Assembly (NCBI GenBank): GCA_014382665.1
Contig: JACNJH010000145.1
Location: forward strand, 1 to 43,128
Origin: Candidatus Desulfatibia profunda
Lineage (GTDB): Bacteria; Desulfobacterota; Desulfobacteria; Desulfobacterales; UBA11574
Length of the DNA stretch: 43,128 bases
Direction: 5' to 3'
The translations under genes and the position numbers were made by a program. Shown in pieces: positions 1-7,722 of the stretch (positions within the stretch are counted from its first letter, which is position 1; each line of letters starts with the position of its first letter). The notes under the pieces were generated by a model. The model was not told the DNA's origin. It saw only the letters and a program-made list of their open reading frames with translations, and made no database searches.

Positions 1-1
1 T

Positions 2-97
2 TACTTCGCCTTCTACGCCGGCTACGCGGCCTGGGGCGAACGAGGCATCGCCAGCTACGGCGATCGGGGTTTTGCAGTGCGTTCCCGAAGACAATGA
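2..97 (+). CDS. 3' end of an unidentified gene (partial, left edge)
   Basis: An open frame enters from the left edge and stops with TGA at 95-97, giving 31 residues that end G-F-A-V-R-S-R-R-Q. It is GC-rich, unlike the AT-rich DNA after it. The ending (aromatic/Gly/Ala-rich stretch, then RGFAVRS) resembles the C-terminus of C-type-lectin-fold proteins such as the DUF1566/FGE-sulfatase type. That is a weak resemblance over a very short piece. Most codons in the first two thirds end in C (TAC, TTC, GCC, GGC, ATC, AGC), the pattern left by adenine mutagenesis of AAC codons in retroelement variable regions. No function can be assigned from this piece alone. Confidence 0.4.
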   Translation, partial: YFAFYAGYAAWGERGIASYGDRGFAVRSRRQ

Positions 98-327
98 TGA
101 TTTCTTCCTTTTATGATGTAATTCTGAGTCCTAAAATATAGTTGATTTTGTTACCGAATCTTGTATAAGCTTTATTAATTCCCAAGAAAAAATTAAGGCA
201 AGCAATCGACAACTATACATAACTCATTAATATTGAATATACACGAATTGTTATACTATTTGCTCGGATAGCAATTACCTTAGCGCACCTTTATTTTTAA
301 ACAAGCTTCATCTCGGGGGTTACCAAA
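98..327. other. AT-rich intergenic stretch, no gene seen
   Basis: About 230 bases between the partial left-edge gene and the next start. It is AT-rich and I see no open frame, strong hairpin or clear promoter pair. The run GGGGG at 315-319 serves as a plausible ribosome binding site for the TTG start at 328. Confidence 0.4.
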
Positions 328-714
328 TTGGAAGATAAAAATAAAATTCAAACATATGTAAATAATATACGAAGACATCTTTCAAAATCGCTCAAGCCAG
401 GAATTGGTATGAAAACTAAAATCCATCCTGTTGAAGGCCCTGGTGCAGTCATCACAATTTCTCTGGGTGAAGGTGAATCGAATACTGATGAATTCGTCTC
501 TTCCTCTCCTACGGTCAATTCCGCATTACAAACGATTGAGCAACATGCGATTGATGGGGATCTCTCAGCCACATCTTTTAGAGGTACCAACATAATTATG
601 GAACAGAATCGGATAATTTTGATTAAAGGGGAAGACGACCCTAAGCAATGGAGCGATGTTGGTTCTTCCAGCGATGTCAATATTATTTTGTCGTCAAGTG
701 GAGTCACGAAATGA
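328..714 (+). CDS. unknown 128-aa soluble protein, first gene of a coupled pair
   Basis: I do not recognise this protein. It begins at TTG (328) with a G-rich ribosome binding site 8-12 bases upstream, and has no signal peptide or membrane segment. The N-terminus is basic (IRRHLSKSLK), followed by beta-rich patterns (GAVITISLGEGE; RGTNIIMEQNRIILIKGEDD) that look like a small folded domain. Its stop overlaps the next gene's ATG by four bases (ATGA at 711-714), so the two are almost certainly translated together and may act together. Composition is AT-rich like the rest of this accessory segment. It could be an adaptor or regulator for the membrane protein that follows; that is inference from coupling only. 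Confidence 0.6.
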   Translation: MEDKNKIQTYVNNIRRHLSKSLKPGIGMKTKIHPVEGPGAVITISLGEGESNTDEFVSSSPTVNSALQTIEQHAIDGDLSATSFRGTNIIMEQNRIILIKGEDDPKQWSDVGSSSDVNIILSSSGVTK

Positions 715-1109
715 AAATAAAAACTAAAATTGGCGAGCTGGAAGGAGATCCACGCGAAATCCGTGATTTCTGTAAAATGATAGATTTCGATGCGATGCAA
801 TTTTTTCAACCCGAAAAAAAAATATCGATATTTTTTGTCCTATTACCTTTATTCATCTATCTTGTAATGGCAGTTGTATTGATATTTAAGCCGCAACAAG
901 ATCCTAAAATAATATTATTAGCGACCTTTGCGGCCTTGATACTAATGGCAATTATCGTTGCAGGCGTGCATCTCCGCTATAAAAATAGCTGGGTATCGGT
1001 CTTCACCGCATTAGTTTTTTTACTAACGCTGCCGATGTTATTGGGTTGGGTGGAGCCGCGTGAAGCTGTTAATAACCTTATCGATATCTATCAAAAACCA
1101 ACTAAATAA
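711..1109 (+). CDS. small membrane protein, about three transmembrane segments, second gene of a coupled pair
   Basis: A 132-aa protein starting at the ATG that overlaps the previous stop. The first ~40 residues are soluble and charged (KIKTKIGELEGDPREIRDF). Three hydrophobic stretches follow: roughly residues 43-63 (FFVLLPLFIYLVMAVVLIF), 69-90 (ILLATFAALILMAIIVAGV) and 96-113. A short soluble tail ends EAVNNLIDIYQKPTK. I cannot name the family. A short soluble domain leading into a few membrane helices, paired with a coupled soluble partner, is an architecture seen in bacterial conflict and signalling systems, but nothing here proves that role. Confidence 0.6.
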   Translation: MKIKTKIGELEGDPREIRDFCKMIDFDAMQFFQPEKKISIFFVLLPLFIYLVMAVVLIFKPQQDPKIILLATFAALILMAIIVAGVHLRYKNSWVSVFTALVFLLTLPMLLGWVEPREAVNNLIDIYQKPTK

Positions 1110-1365
1110 TGATAGAAATAGCCGACAAATGTTAAAAAATACTGATAAAACCTTTAAAGAACATTTCACGATTCCTGCCTTTATGTTGCGAGTGCACCTA
1201 ACCTGCTGAAAATGTTTTAATATTCATCGCGGCCCCTGGAAGTTCAAATTCGGTTAAAAAACAATATGTTATAAAAGAACTATCAAATTTGCAATAAAAG
1301 TGGCAACATAACGATTTGTGTTAAAACCTTCCACATCTGACCTGATCAATGGCAACAGTAGCCGT

Positions 1366-2385
1366 TTAGAGGCTATCGAGCCATTCCAGAATATCTTTTT
1401 TATTTTCCCAATCAATTAATTCTTCTATCTTCGAATCACAAGAGAGATTGGATTGGATATATTCGATAAATTTTTTCTGGACAGCTTGCCTGCGATTCAG
1501 GTCCATATGCAAGTACACCATAGTGGATTGGATATTTTCATGACCCAGGCGGTTTCTGATATCAGAGACTGGCTTACCGCAAGAGAGCATTCTTACCGCA
1601 CACGCATGCCGGAAGCTATGGACCGGATTGATATCTTTAAGACATTTAGAACTTAAAGCTTTGGTCAGATATTTTTTACAGATTCGATAAATACCGTGTC
1701 TGGTAAGTTCTGTTCCGCGTTGATTGATAAACAAGCGGTGTTGATACAGCAGTTTTGGTTTAACACGGTATTTGGTGATGTAGACTTTTATGAGCTGGAC
1801 GGTTTTCGGGTTTAGTTCAATCAGTCGAAAACGGTTTCCTTTACCCAGGATGGCCAGCGTTTTTTGGTCGGGGTTAAAATAATCGAGGTTAAGCGTTGCG
1901 ATTTCACTGGCTCTGGCGCCCGAGTCTTCGAGCAGATGCAAGATGGTATAGTCGCGGAAGCCCTCCTTTTTTTTGAGGTCGACCGATTCAAAGACGTTAA
2001 GGATTTCATCGGGGTACAAAAAGCCGATGAGTTGTTTTTGCGTACGTTTTTGAGGGATGCCCAGTATCCTTTCGGCGATTTCACGGTGTTCCGAGCACAT
2101 AAACCGGATCATTTTAGCCAGGGATTTTATAGCTGCCAGACGATGGTTCCGTGTACTGGTGACATTGTTGCGATCTGACTCAAGGTAATCGAGAAAGGCC
2201 AGGATCAAATCGGAAGAAAGATGTTTGACCCTGAGCGATTCGATTTTGATGGAAAGGTGCCGGGCAGCAAATGGCAGAAAGAGTGTAAAGGTATCCCGGT
2301 AAGCTTGAATAGTTCGCTTACTGCTACCCTTTATACGGGGAAGGTACTGATCGAAGAATTTATAAATACAGGTGGAAAGTTTCAT
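1366..2385 (-). CDS. ritC: tyrosine recombinase, third of trio (RitC-like)
   Basis: A 339-aa phage-integrase-family site-specific recombinase. It has an N-terminal SAM-like core-binding domain (about residues 1-110) and a C-terminal catalytic domain. Visible catalytic residues are R158 (SGARASE), H256-S-F-R259, H282 (LGHEN) and the nucleophile Y291 (VYLHMD). It would cut and rejoin DNA through a 3'-phosphotyrosine bond. Its ATG (2383-2385) overlaps the stop of the second recombinase (ATGA), so it is the last gene of a coupled leftward operon of three recombinases. Three adjacent, overlapping tyrosine recombinases are the defining feature of recombinase-in-trio (RIT) elements. The A/B/C name rests on gene order. 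Confidence 0.85.
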   Translation of the reverse strand: MKLSTCIYKFFDQYLPRIKGSSKRTIQAYRDTFTLFLPFAARHLSIKIESLRVKHLSSDLILAFLDYLESDRNNVTSTRNHRLAAIKSLAKMIRFMCSEHREIAERILGIPQKRTQKQLIGFLYPDEILNVFESVDLKKKEGFRDYTILHLLEDSGARASEIATLNLDYFNPDQKTLAILGKGNRFRLIELNPKTVQLIKVYITKYRVKPKLLYQHRLFINQRGTELTRHGIYRICKKYLTKALSSKCLKDINPVHSFRHACAVRMLSCGKPVSDIRNRLGHENIQSTMVYLHMDLNRRQAVQKKFIEYIQSNLSCDSKIEELIDWENKKDILEWLDSL

Positions 2386-3356
2386 GTATCCTCGCGATTA
2401 GAGAAAACAAAGTCAGCCAACCCTTTACGTTGCTCGGCATCTAATACTTTAAGATATTTGATGGTGTGCTTGTATTTACAGTGGCCCATATAGATAGCCA
2501 GCACGGGCAAGGCATTTTGGGGCGACCTGCCCTTTTCTTTGACACGCCTTAAGGTATTTACAGCAAAAGAATGCCTTAGACTGTGGGGCACAGGTGCACT
2601 GAAGACGGTGTTGCCAATAATCTGTCGAGCCTGATTGAGTCCGATATCTTTTACCGCCTGGTGGTAGGCAGAACGAATTTGATAATCTCTTACCATTTTT
2701 TGTTTATTGCGCGCTAAAAGGTATGGGTTTTGATCCTTGCCCAGCAAGGCATTTCGTACGGCCAGATAATTGTTGATTTCATCTGCCGCAGATAAAGGGA
2801 TCGGGATTAGGCGGTCTTTTTTAAATTTGGTTTTTTCAATATAAAGCGTTTTTTCGTCTGGGCGGTAGTGGCTGCGCAGCAGTCGCAGGGGTTCTGAGAT
2901 TCTCATTCCGCACCGGGCCAGTAGAACAATAGCAAGATAGACGCATAAATCTTTCAAATAGTATTTTGGGTATTTTCGTATTCTTTTACAAACGGCACCC
3001 AAGAGTTGATCGAGTTGATCTGGTGAGAAAACAAACGGGATAAATCTATTTTCAGACAGCGGTGGGATATCATGGAGAGGATTTGTTGTGTAGAGTCCCT
3101 TTCGCACCAGAAATTGAAAAAAGTCACGTGCGGTGTAAAGAACTCTATTTGCTGATGTTGGTTCCATTTTAAGATTTGCTCTTAACTCAAGAAAAAATGA
3201 AGGTTGTAATAAACTTCTCTCGTGCTTTGTTCTTTTTAGGTACCGGTCAAAAGTTTTTAGATGAGACCATAAAGTCTTTGTCGCATAGCCCAAGTTTTGA
3301 CGATAAGCCATAAACGCTTTAAGTTGGGGAGCAAGAAAGCTTTCAAAGTTCTTCAT
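2382..3356 (-). CDS. ritB: tyrosine recombinase, second of trio (RitB-like)
   Basis: A 324-aa tyrosine recombinase. I chose the ATG at 3354-3356 because GGAAGG lies about nine bases upstream and the protein then begins with a normal SAM-like domain (MKNFESFLAPQL). A longer frame exists but would run far into the preceding gene. Catalytic residues are R152 (CGMRISE), H258-S-L-R261, H292 (MGHCK) and Y301 (IKYLKV). The start overlaps the end of the first recombinase by 14 bases and the stop overlaps the start of the third by 4, so all three are coupled. In RIT elements the three recombinases are thought to act together in moving the element; individual roles are not settled. Confidence 0.85.
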   Translation of the reverse strand: MKNFESFLAPQLKAFMAYRQNLGYATKTLWSHLKTFDRYLKRTKHERSLLQPSFFLELRANLKMEPTSANRVLYTARDFFQFLVRKGLYTTNPLHDIPPLSENRFIPFVFSPDQLDQLLGAVCKRIRKYPKYYLKDLCVYLAIVLLARCGMRISEPLRLLRSHYRPDEKTLYIEKTKFKKDRLIPIPLSAADEINNYLAVRNALLGKDQNPYLLARNKQKMVRDYQIRSAYHQAVKDIGLNQARQIIGNTVFSAPVPHSLRHSFAVNTLRRVKEKGRSPQNALPVLAIYMGHCKYKHTIKYLKVLDAEQRKGLADFVFSNREDT

Positions 3357-4566
3357 CAAACAGTACCTTCCGCATGAGTTTAATGTGAATATGAAGATAT
3401 TTTCGAGTGGCCTCGATACTGTCGTGTCCCAGCATTTCTTTGATCTCATAAATCGACACACCGGCTTCCAAAAGGTTTTGAGCATAGGTATGCCGGAGCC
3501 AGTAAGCTGTCGAAGAAGGATGAATCGCTTTGATACATTGACTTACATATTGACCGACCACACCCGGACAAAGTGGCCCATGGGGCACTTTAAGGCTTAA
3601 AAACAGTATTCTGTGTTTACTCTCAGGTCTCACGCCGACCAGGTAGGCGGCGATGGTTTTGATGGTGATATCGGGTAGCGGCAGTTTGATGGGATTATCG
3701 CTTTTTCGGGTTCTAAGCGTCAGCTCTTTCTTTGTAAAGGAGATATCATCCAGGCTGATCCGGCTTATTTCCTGTGGCCGCAGTCCTAAAGTGTAGGCCA
3801 GATGTACCATAGCACAGGTGCGAATATCTTTTGAAGAAGAAAGCTTTAAGCCGGCAAAAATCCCTTGTACTTCCTGCGGTCGCAGAAACTTAGGTGGTTT
3901 GGCCTTGGCAAACATAGGAGCGCCGACTACCAGCGGTGCAAGATTTCTTTTTATAATTTTTCGCTCCTGATACAAATATCTTAAAAATCCCCGAATCATA
4001 GAGCGGTAGGTCTTGCATGTTGCCGGTGTAAAGGGCGCAAAAAATTCTACCAGGAAAGTATCTATCTGCTCGATCGTTAACGATGAAAGATTGATTTTAT
4101 GTCTTTGCAGGTAAGCATGTAGAGCAGTAAAGACTCTTTTGATCCGCTTAATTTGCTGATAAGCAATGCCATGGCTTCTTTGGTGATGGGCCAAATAATC
4201 TTCATAGATTTGCGGCAACCGATACTCTTTCTTTGCTATAGGCTGTGGAATTTTGTTTTGTCGGAAAAGATACCGTGAAATTCCTGTAATTGAATGGGTC
4301 GCAGCAACGGCATGTACTTTTTTAAAGCGCCGGAGCGTTTGTAATTTAAAAATCTCATCCCAGCCCAATCGGCTTTGTTTGATAAACCGAATAAATTGGT
4401 CGAGTTGCCGATGATAGTTTCGCCGGGTTTGACGCCTGTATCCAACAGATTCCATCCACTGCAAATAATCCGCGACTGCCCGCTCCAATGCGTTTACTGT
4501 CAGGCCAACTTGCTCAAGTTGCTTTTCGATCCACTCGATGGATTCTATGACGTGCTTGTCAATCAC
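3343..4566 (-). CDS. ritA: tyrosine recombinase, first of trio (RitA-like)
   Basis: A 407-aa tyrosine recombinase starting at GTG (4564-4566), only three bases after the stop of the upstream winged-helix-like gene. The N-terminal half (about 1-220) is longer than in the other two and seems to hold two SAM-like helical parts. Catalytic residues are R263 (GLRPQE), R358, H381 (LGHDS) and Y390 (RKYLHI). The usual box-II histidine two residues before the second Arg-1 position is Tyr (Y355-W-L-R358) rather than His. Length and position fit RitA of recombinase-in-trio elements. The enzyme may still be active because this His is tolerated as other residues in parts of the family. Confidence 0.85.
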   Translation of the reverse strand: MIDKHVIESIEWIEKQLEQVGLTVNALERAVADYLQWMESVGYRRQTRRNYHRQLDQFIRFIKQSRLGWDEIFKLQTLRRFKKVHAVAATHSITGISRYLFRQNKIPQPIAKKEYRLPQIYEDYLAHHQRSHGIAYQQIKRIKRVFTALHAYLQRHKINLSSLTIEQIDTFLVEFFAPFTPATCKTYRSMIRGFLRYLYQERKIIKRNLAPLVVGAPMFAKAKPPKFLRPQEVQGIFAGLKLSSSKDIRTCAMVHLAYTLGLRPQEISRISLDDISFTKKELTLRTRKSDNPIKLPLPDITIKTIAAYLVGVRPESKHRILFLSLKVPHGPLCPGVVGQYVSQCIKAIHPSSTAYWLRHTYAQNLLEAGVSIYEIKEMLGHDSIEATRKYLHIHIKLMRKVLFDEEL

Positions 4567-4569
4567 CGA

Positions 4570-4977
4570 TCAGCCTGCCTTAAAAAATCGCCCGATGATC
4601 TCCCCTGCGGATGCGGCACCTTCGTGCTGCCTGGAACCGATAACAGGTGTTGTAGATGAATTGGCTTGCGGTTTTTGCGGCAACGCAAGCACCTGGAAAA
4701 CAGTACCGTCAAAGGCGATCAGATCTTTGCCCACAAGGCTGTTTCTGGCTTCGACATATTGCTCCAGGCTCAACTGCAACAGCGTACAGATCGCATCATA
4801 GCTGTAAAATGAAAGGCCGTTGCGGTCCGAAGCCAAAATAAGGAACAAATACAACAACAGCTCTTTTTGACTCAAAGAAGCTAAAAACCCATCGGCAAGA
4901 AAACGGTGGGGAATAAAGCTAAAGCCGCCATCGATGCGCCTGATCCGTTCGGGGTCGAGAACTTTTTTCTTTATCAT
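4570..4977 (-). CDS. winged-helix-like DNA-binding accessory protein of the RIT operon
   Basis: A 135-aa protein. I place the start at the ATG at 4975-4977 (MIKKKVLDPERIRRID), with AGAGG about eight bases upstream; earlier in-frame starts would overlap the upstream gene. The middle (LSQKELLLYLFLILASDRNGLSFYSY, then AICTLLQLSLEQYVEARNSL) follows the pattern of a winged helix as in replication-initiator or GntR-like folds: a helix of hydrophobic Leu residues, a short turn, then a recognition-like helix. The remaining C-terminus is low-complexity (Gln/Ala/Ser). It is followed at 3 bases by ritA, so it probably binds DNA for or regulates the element. Function is inferred from fold pattern and context. 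Confidence 0.65.
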   Translation of the reverse strand: MIKKKVLDPERIRRIDGGFSFIPHRFLADGFLASLSQKELLLYLFLILASDRNGLSFYSYDAICTLLQLSLEQYVEARNSLVGKDLIAFDGTVFQVLALPQKPQANSSTTPVIGSRQHEGAASAGEIIGRFFKAG

Positions 4978-5002
4978 GGCCAACGCCTCTTTATTTTTTG
5001 GC

Positions 5003-5398
5003 TTAACCGTAGCCTCGACGGGGAAATTCATCCACAATGACACCCAAACATCCGCAAAAATGGCAATGTGGCGTTTTCTCCAAATGAAAAATACGACTCC
5101 AAACACGCCATAATAGCTCCATACACCATGCCGGTAGGACTGTTGTAGATGCATCATCCATGTTTTTTTGATTTTTTTTACTCAGACCATACCGACGACG
5201 GTTTTCGGCTTGGCGGTGGGCTTTTTTGCCTTTAAGAGTTTGGCGATATCGCCTTTGGGCCTCGCGGTGGTTTTTGCGTTTGCCGGCAAGACGGCATTCA
5301 TCACAGCAGTAAGCCTGTCCTCTCCAACAACACCGACAGACATAAAAAACAAAACCACACCAGCTACAACGAACTTGACGTAATAGCAGAATTGACAT
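5003..5398 (-). CDS. cysteine-rich zinc-finger-like protein, first gene of the RIT operon
   Basis: A 131-aa protein with a Cys cluster at the N-terminus (C11-x2-C14, C21, C23/C24, C31/C32, C35) followed by a strongly basic segment (REAQRRYRQTLKGKKAHRQA, about residues 45-65). This is the look of a small zinc ribbon plus a DNA- or RNA-binding tail. It ends 25 bases before the winged-helix-like gene and heads the leftward operon. The ATG at 5396-5398 has GGAGG only about two bases upstream, so the exact start is uncertain; an upstream or internal alternative codon is possible. Proteins of this type accompany mobile-element genes in other Proteobacteria as far as I recall; its precise role is unknown. 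Confidence 0.6.
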   Translation of the reverse strand: MSILLLRQVRCSWCGFVFYVCRCCWRGQAYCCDECRLAGKRKNHREAQRRYRQTLKGKKAHRQAENRRRYGLSKKNQKNMDDASTTVLPAWCMELLWRVWSRIFHLEKTPHCHFCGCLGVIVDEFPRRGYG

Positions 5399-6013
5399 GC
5401 CTCCGTGCTTGCAAGCAGCCGGAGAATGTAGTAGAAAAGAAGTATCATGGTGGAGCTTCCGGCTGTTGGCGGCAGCTCTTCTTTAAAGCCCGAAGATGCA
5501 CCTTCGGGCTTTTCATTTTATCCTTTCGGGATAATTGCAAAATATCTGCAAAGAATTCAATGAGTTTTTTCAAAAAACTTTCTCCGAATAGTGCCTCTGA
5601 TGCGATGAAATATAATCACCGGAAAGACTCTTTCCGTTAAACCGAAATAATATAAATGTTAGCGGGCCGAGCTGGATGAAAATGCGGGGTGAGAAAATTA
5701 TATGGAATAAAAAAAATTAAAAGGAGTTTTAAAACCCTTCGGAAGGAAATGGAATTATATGGGAATTAAATTCACAACATAACTAAACTGACAACCTAAC
5801 TGCCTTGCCTGCAAAACACTCCAGGAGCGGTATAGATTGGGGTTCGGAATCATCTATCCGCATCTTGTACTATCTGCAATGTTGGTCAGGCGCTATAAAA
5901 TCATTTAAATTTAATGATATGTGATATGTATCTCGTTTGGCATACCATCATCATCTCATCCATGGGTTGTCTTCGGGATCGCTTGTAATTGGACTTATGC
6001 CGGCAGATCTCAT
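5399..6013. other. non-coding spacer between RIT operon and metacaspase
   Basis: About 615 bases without a convincing gene. It holds a 10-bp palindrome GCTTGCAAGC near 5407-5416, a strong 11-bp-stem hairpin (separate entry), a small hairpin GGAAAG-act-CTTTCC near 5620, and AT-rich DNA. One RIT end probably lies here, and the promoter of the leftward RIT operon must lie in the first part. Confidence 0.4.
5485..5512. terminator. strong hairpin, terminator-like
   Basis: AAAGCCCGAAG (5485-5495), a 6-base loop ATGCAC, and CTTCGGGCTTT (5502-5512) form a perfect 11-bp stem with A- and T-tracts at the two ends, so it could end transcription in either direction. Read leftward it would stop transcripts coming from the metacaspase operon before the RIT genes. 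Confidence 0.65.
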
Positions 6014-6829
6014 TTACTCTGCAAGGACACGCCATTTGGTCCGCTGCTGCCAGGAACCGGAAAGTTGGGGTGTCTGAGGATAATTGACGTTGGGCAATAT
6101 TTTTCGAATCTCCCTGTGCCAATCGCTATAAGTAGCATTGCCCGGCAGGTTCATGAGTGTCTGCAGCGCCGTATAGGTGAATGCTCCGTTTGATCGTCCA
6201 TTGAACAAAGCGTCGTAGCTGTACTCCTCGTCCTTGCAACCAGAGAGCAGAACAGCCGCTGCCCGGATTTTCCCATTGGCCTTAACCTTTTCCGCTCGCC
6301 GCGCCCTTCTCAAGCGAACTTCGTCATTTTTGATGTAGATTTCCGGTGCCAGGAACCGGATTTTCTGAAAGGCCTGGTAATCGCTTGCGGTTCCCGGCAT
6401 TAGGTTGCATGCTCTAGTTACAGTTCCTGAATGGCACGAGTCGCTGATAACAATGATCCGAGCCCCTCGCGCTCGTTTGCTCAAGATCTCGTAAAGCTCG
6501 TCGTCTGTCAGGATCTGTCCCCGAGTGATATCATGTGGGCAAAAAGCCTCATCGCGCCCATCTACTTCGTCGCCGTCTTCATCCGGCACCCAGGTGCCAT
6601 GTCCCGAGTAAGTGATGACAGCGATATCATCATGGCCTGTGTCGCCCACGATCTTGGATAGGGCCTCAATCATATTGCTCTTGGAGGCTTCGGCGTCGAG
6701 AAGCGCGAGTGTCTGGAATCCGCGGGCCTCCAGATTCTCTTTCCAGTCATTGGCATCGTTAACGCAACCGGAGAGATCGCTACCTGTACCAGGGTAGTCG
6801 TTGATTCCGATGTGAAGTGATCGTTTCAT
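6014..6829 (-). CDS. metacaspase-like caspase-fold protease (peptidase family C14)
   Basis: A 271-aa caspase-fold cysteine protease, close to the size of a bare catalytic domain. The catalytic dyad is visible: H77 in YSGHG and C132 in SDSCHSG, with acidic D130 two residues before the Cys as in metacaspases, which cut after Arg/Lys. The start region (LHIGINDYPGTGSDLSGCVND) and the DEDGDEVDGRDEAFCPHD loop are typical. There is no signal peptide and no fused sensor domain. Its ATG (6827-6829) overlaps the stop of the upstream small membrane-protein gene, so the two are coupled. In bacteria such proteins serve in programmed cell death, stress or defence signalling; which applies here is not shown. 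Substrate unknown. Confidence 0.85.
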   Translation of the reverse strand: MKRSLHIGINDYPGTGSDLSGCVNDANDWKENLEARGFQTLALLDAEASKSNMIEALSKIVGDTGHDDIAVITYSGHGTWVPDEDGDEVDGRDEAFCPHDITRGQILTDDELYEILSKRARGARIIVISDSCHSGTVTRACNLMPGTASDYQAFQKIRFLAPEIYIKNDEVRLRRARRAEKVKANGKIRAAAVLLSGCKDEEYSYDALFNGRSNGAFTYTALQTLMNLPGNATYSDWHREIRKILPNVNYPQTPQLSGSWQQRTKWRVLAE

Positions 6830-7047
6830 AGATCTTTTCCTTCCTTTTGCAAGGGATAATTTGCACCCAGCAAAACAAGCCGAAAATCACCGAAGTCTTT
6901 CCCAAGGATCAATTTCATGGGAACGATGGAGATTAATAAGCCGATGACAAAACCAGTGATCTTCACTATCAGTTTTAAGGTGTCTTTCGGTAGTCCGAGC
7001 ATGGCGAATAGGATGCCCATAACAAAACCAAATACCAGGCTGATCAC
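6826..7047 (-). CDS. small membrane protein coupled to the metacaspase
   Basis: A 73-aa protein from the GTG at 7045-7047, with two hydrophobic segments (about residues 1-20 ISLVFGFVMGILFAMLGL and 26-48 LIVKITGFVIGLLISIVPMKLIL) and a tail with GDFRLVLL. Its stop overlaps the metacaspase ATG. The same frame continues upstream of the GTG for about 20 codons encoding V-K-F-W-W-A-Y-L-W-R-S-L-I-A-T-I-P, which looks like the true first membrane segment of this protein type. No ATG, GTG or TTG is available before the in-frame stop near 7108. So either an unusual start codon is used or the gene has lost its start. Possible membrane anchor or regulator for the protease. Confidence 0.6.
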   Translation of the reverse strand: MISLVFGFVMGILFAMLGLPKDTLKLIVKITGFVIGLLISIVPMKLILGKDFGDFRLVLLGANYPLQKEGKDL

Positions 7048-7520
7048 AAACGCCGGTATCGTCGCAATTAAACTTCTCCACAGATAGGCCCACCAAAACT
7101 TTACACCCTAATTGATCGTAAACAAAATTGGAAAGCTATTTTTTATGTCTTAGATTTATTAGATATTTTGCAAATTTGGGTGAATGCTCATAGCGCTTCT
7201 ATAAGTGAGATATATATTTTTGTGAAAATTTCCATTTTGTTTACCAAGCGGGAAAGCTTATGATACCCCATCTCCCTCGTTATCAAGGGCTCGCGGTAGA
7301 CGAATACAGCTTCGCCCTTTCCGCCTCAGATCTGAGGCATCCTAAACTTTCGCTCATTTAGCGTTACAGTTATGCCCCACGTCGGCTCTAATTCGTACAT
7401 TGTTTCCTCCTTTTGAATTTTTTGTGCTTTCGTAAAATAATTTATAAGGATTTAGCAAGGATTGTGCCATTCAGGGAATGCATGATTGACGCGGGTTTTT
7501 AAAAAACTACAATTAATTTT

Positions 7521-7558
7521 GCACATTTTTGTGTGCGTCAGCGCACATTTTTTTGTGC
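7521..7558. repeat. two tandem GCACA/TGTGC hairpins
   Basis: Two adjacent T-loop hairpins: GCACATTTTTGTGTGC (7521-7536) and, four bases later, GCGCACATTTTTTTGTGC (7541-7558). Both share the arm GCACA...TGTGC with a T-rich loop. They lie about 170 bases before the por promoter. They could be a binding site, a terminator pair for rightward transcripts, or decayed repeats. Confidence 0.5.
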
Positions 7559-7722
7559 AATTACAACTTGTCGGCGGATTAAACGGGATGCCTTTTCAAT
7601 AGGTAGAAATATTATTATTTTTGGCAATATTTTTCAAGTTAATAATAAAGGTTTGAAAACTTAGCAAAATTGTGGATTGATATCTGAGTTCAAAAAAAAT
7701 GGATTTCTCAATCTGCTTTCTT

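Larger units (their letters stand above)
1366..5398 (-). mobile_element. recombinase-in-trio (RIT) element, coding core with two accessory genes
   Basis: Five same-strand genes (Cys-rich protein, winged-helix-like protein, three tyrosine recombinases) follow each other with gaps of 25 and 3 bases and then overlaps of 14 and 4. The three recombinases keep their catalytic Arg/His/Tyr set, so the element may be live. I could not find convincing terminal inverted repeats: the flanks 1110-1365 and 5399-6013 share only short words (for example CAACATAAC in the same orientation). The limits given are therefore those of the coding core, not of the element. Confidence 0.75.

Noticed and set aside
1110-1365. 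Terminal inverted repeat of the RIT element
   Set aside because: Compared with 5399-6013; only short words shared, not enough for an element end.
5182-5448. Leftward 88-codon frame overlapping the Cys-rich gene
   Set aside because: Reads against the clearer Cys-cluster frame on the same strand and lacks family features; taken as a shadow.
1-7100. Complete diversity-generating retroelement
   Set aside because: Only a VR-like tail is visible; no reverse transcriptase, Avd-like gene or template repeat was found in the window, so this is kept as a finding only.
7250-7400. Group II intron or attC remnant
   Set aside because: GC-rich island with a 16-bp palindrome but without domain V or attC core features.
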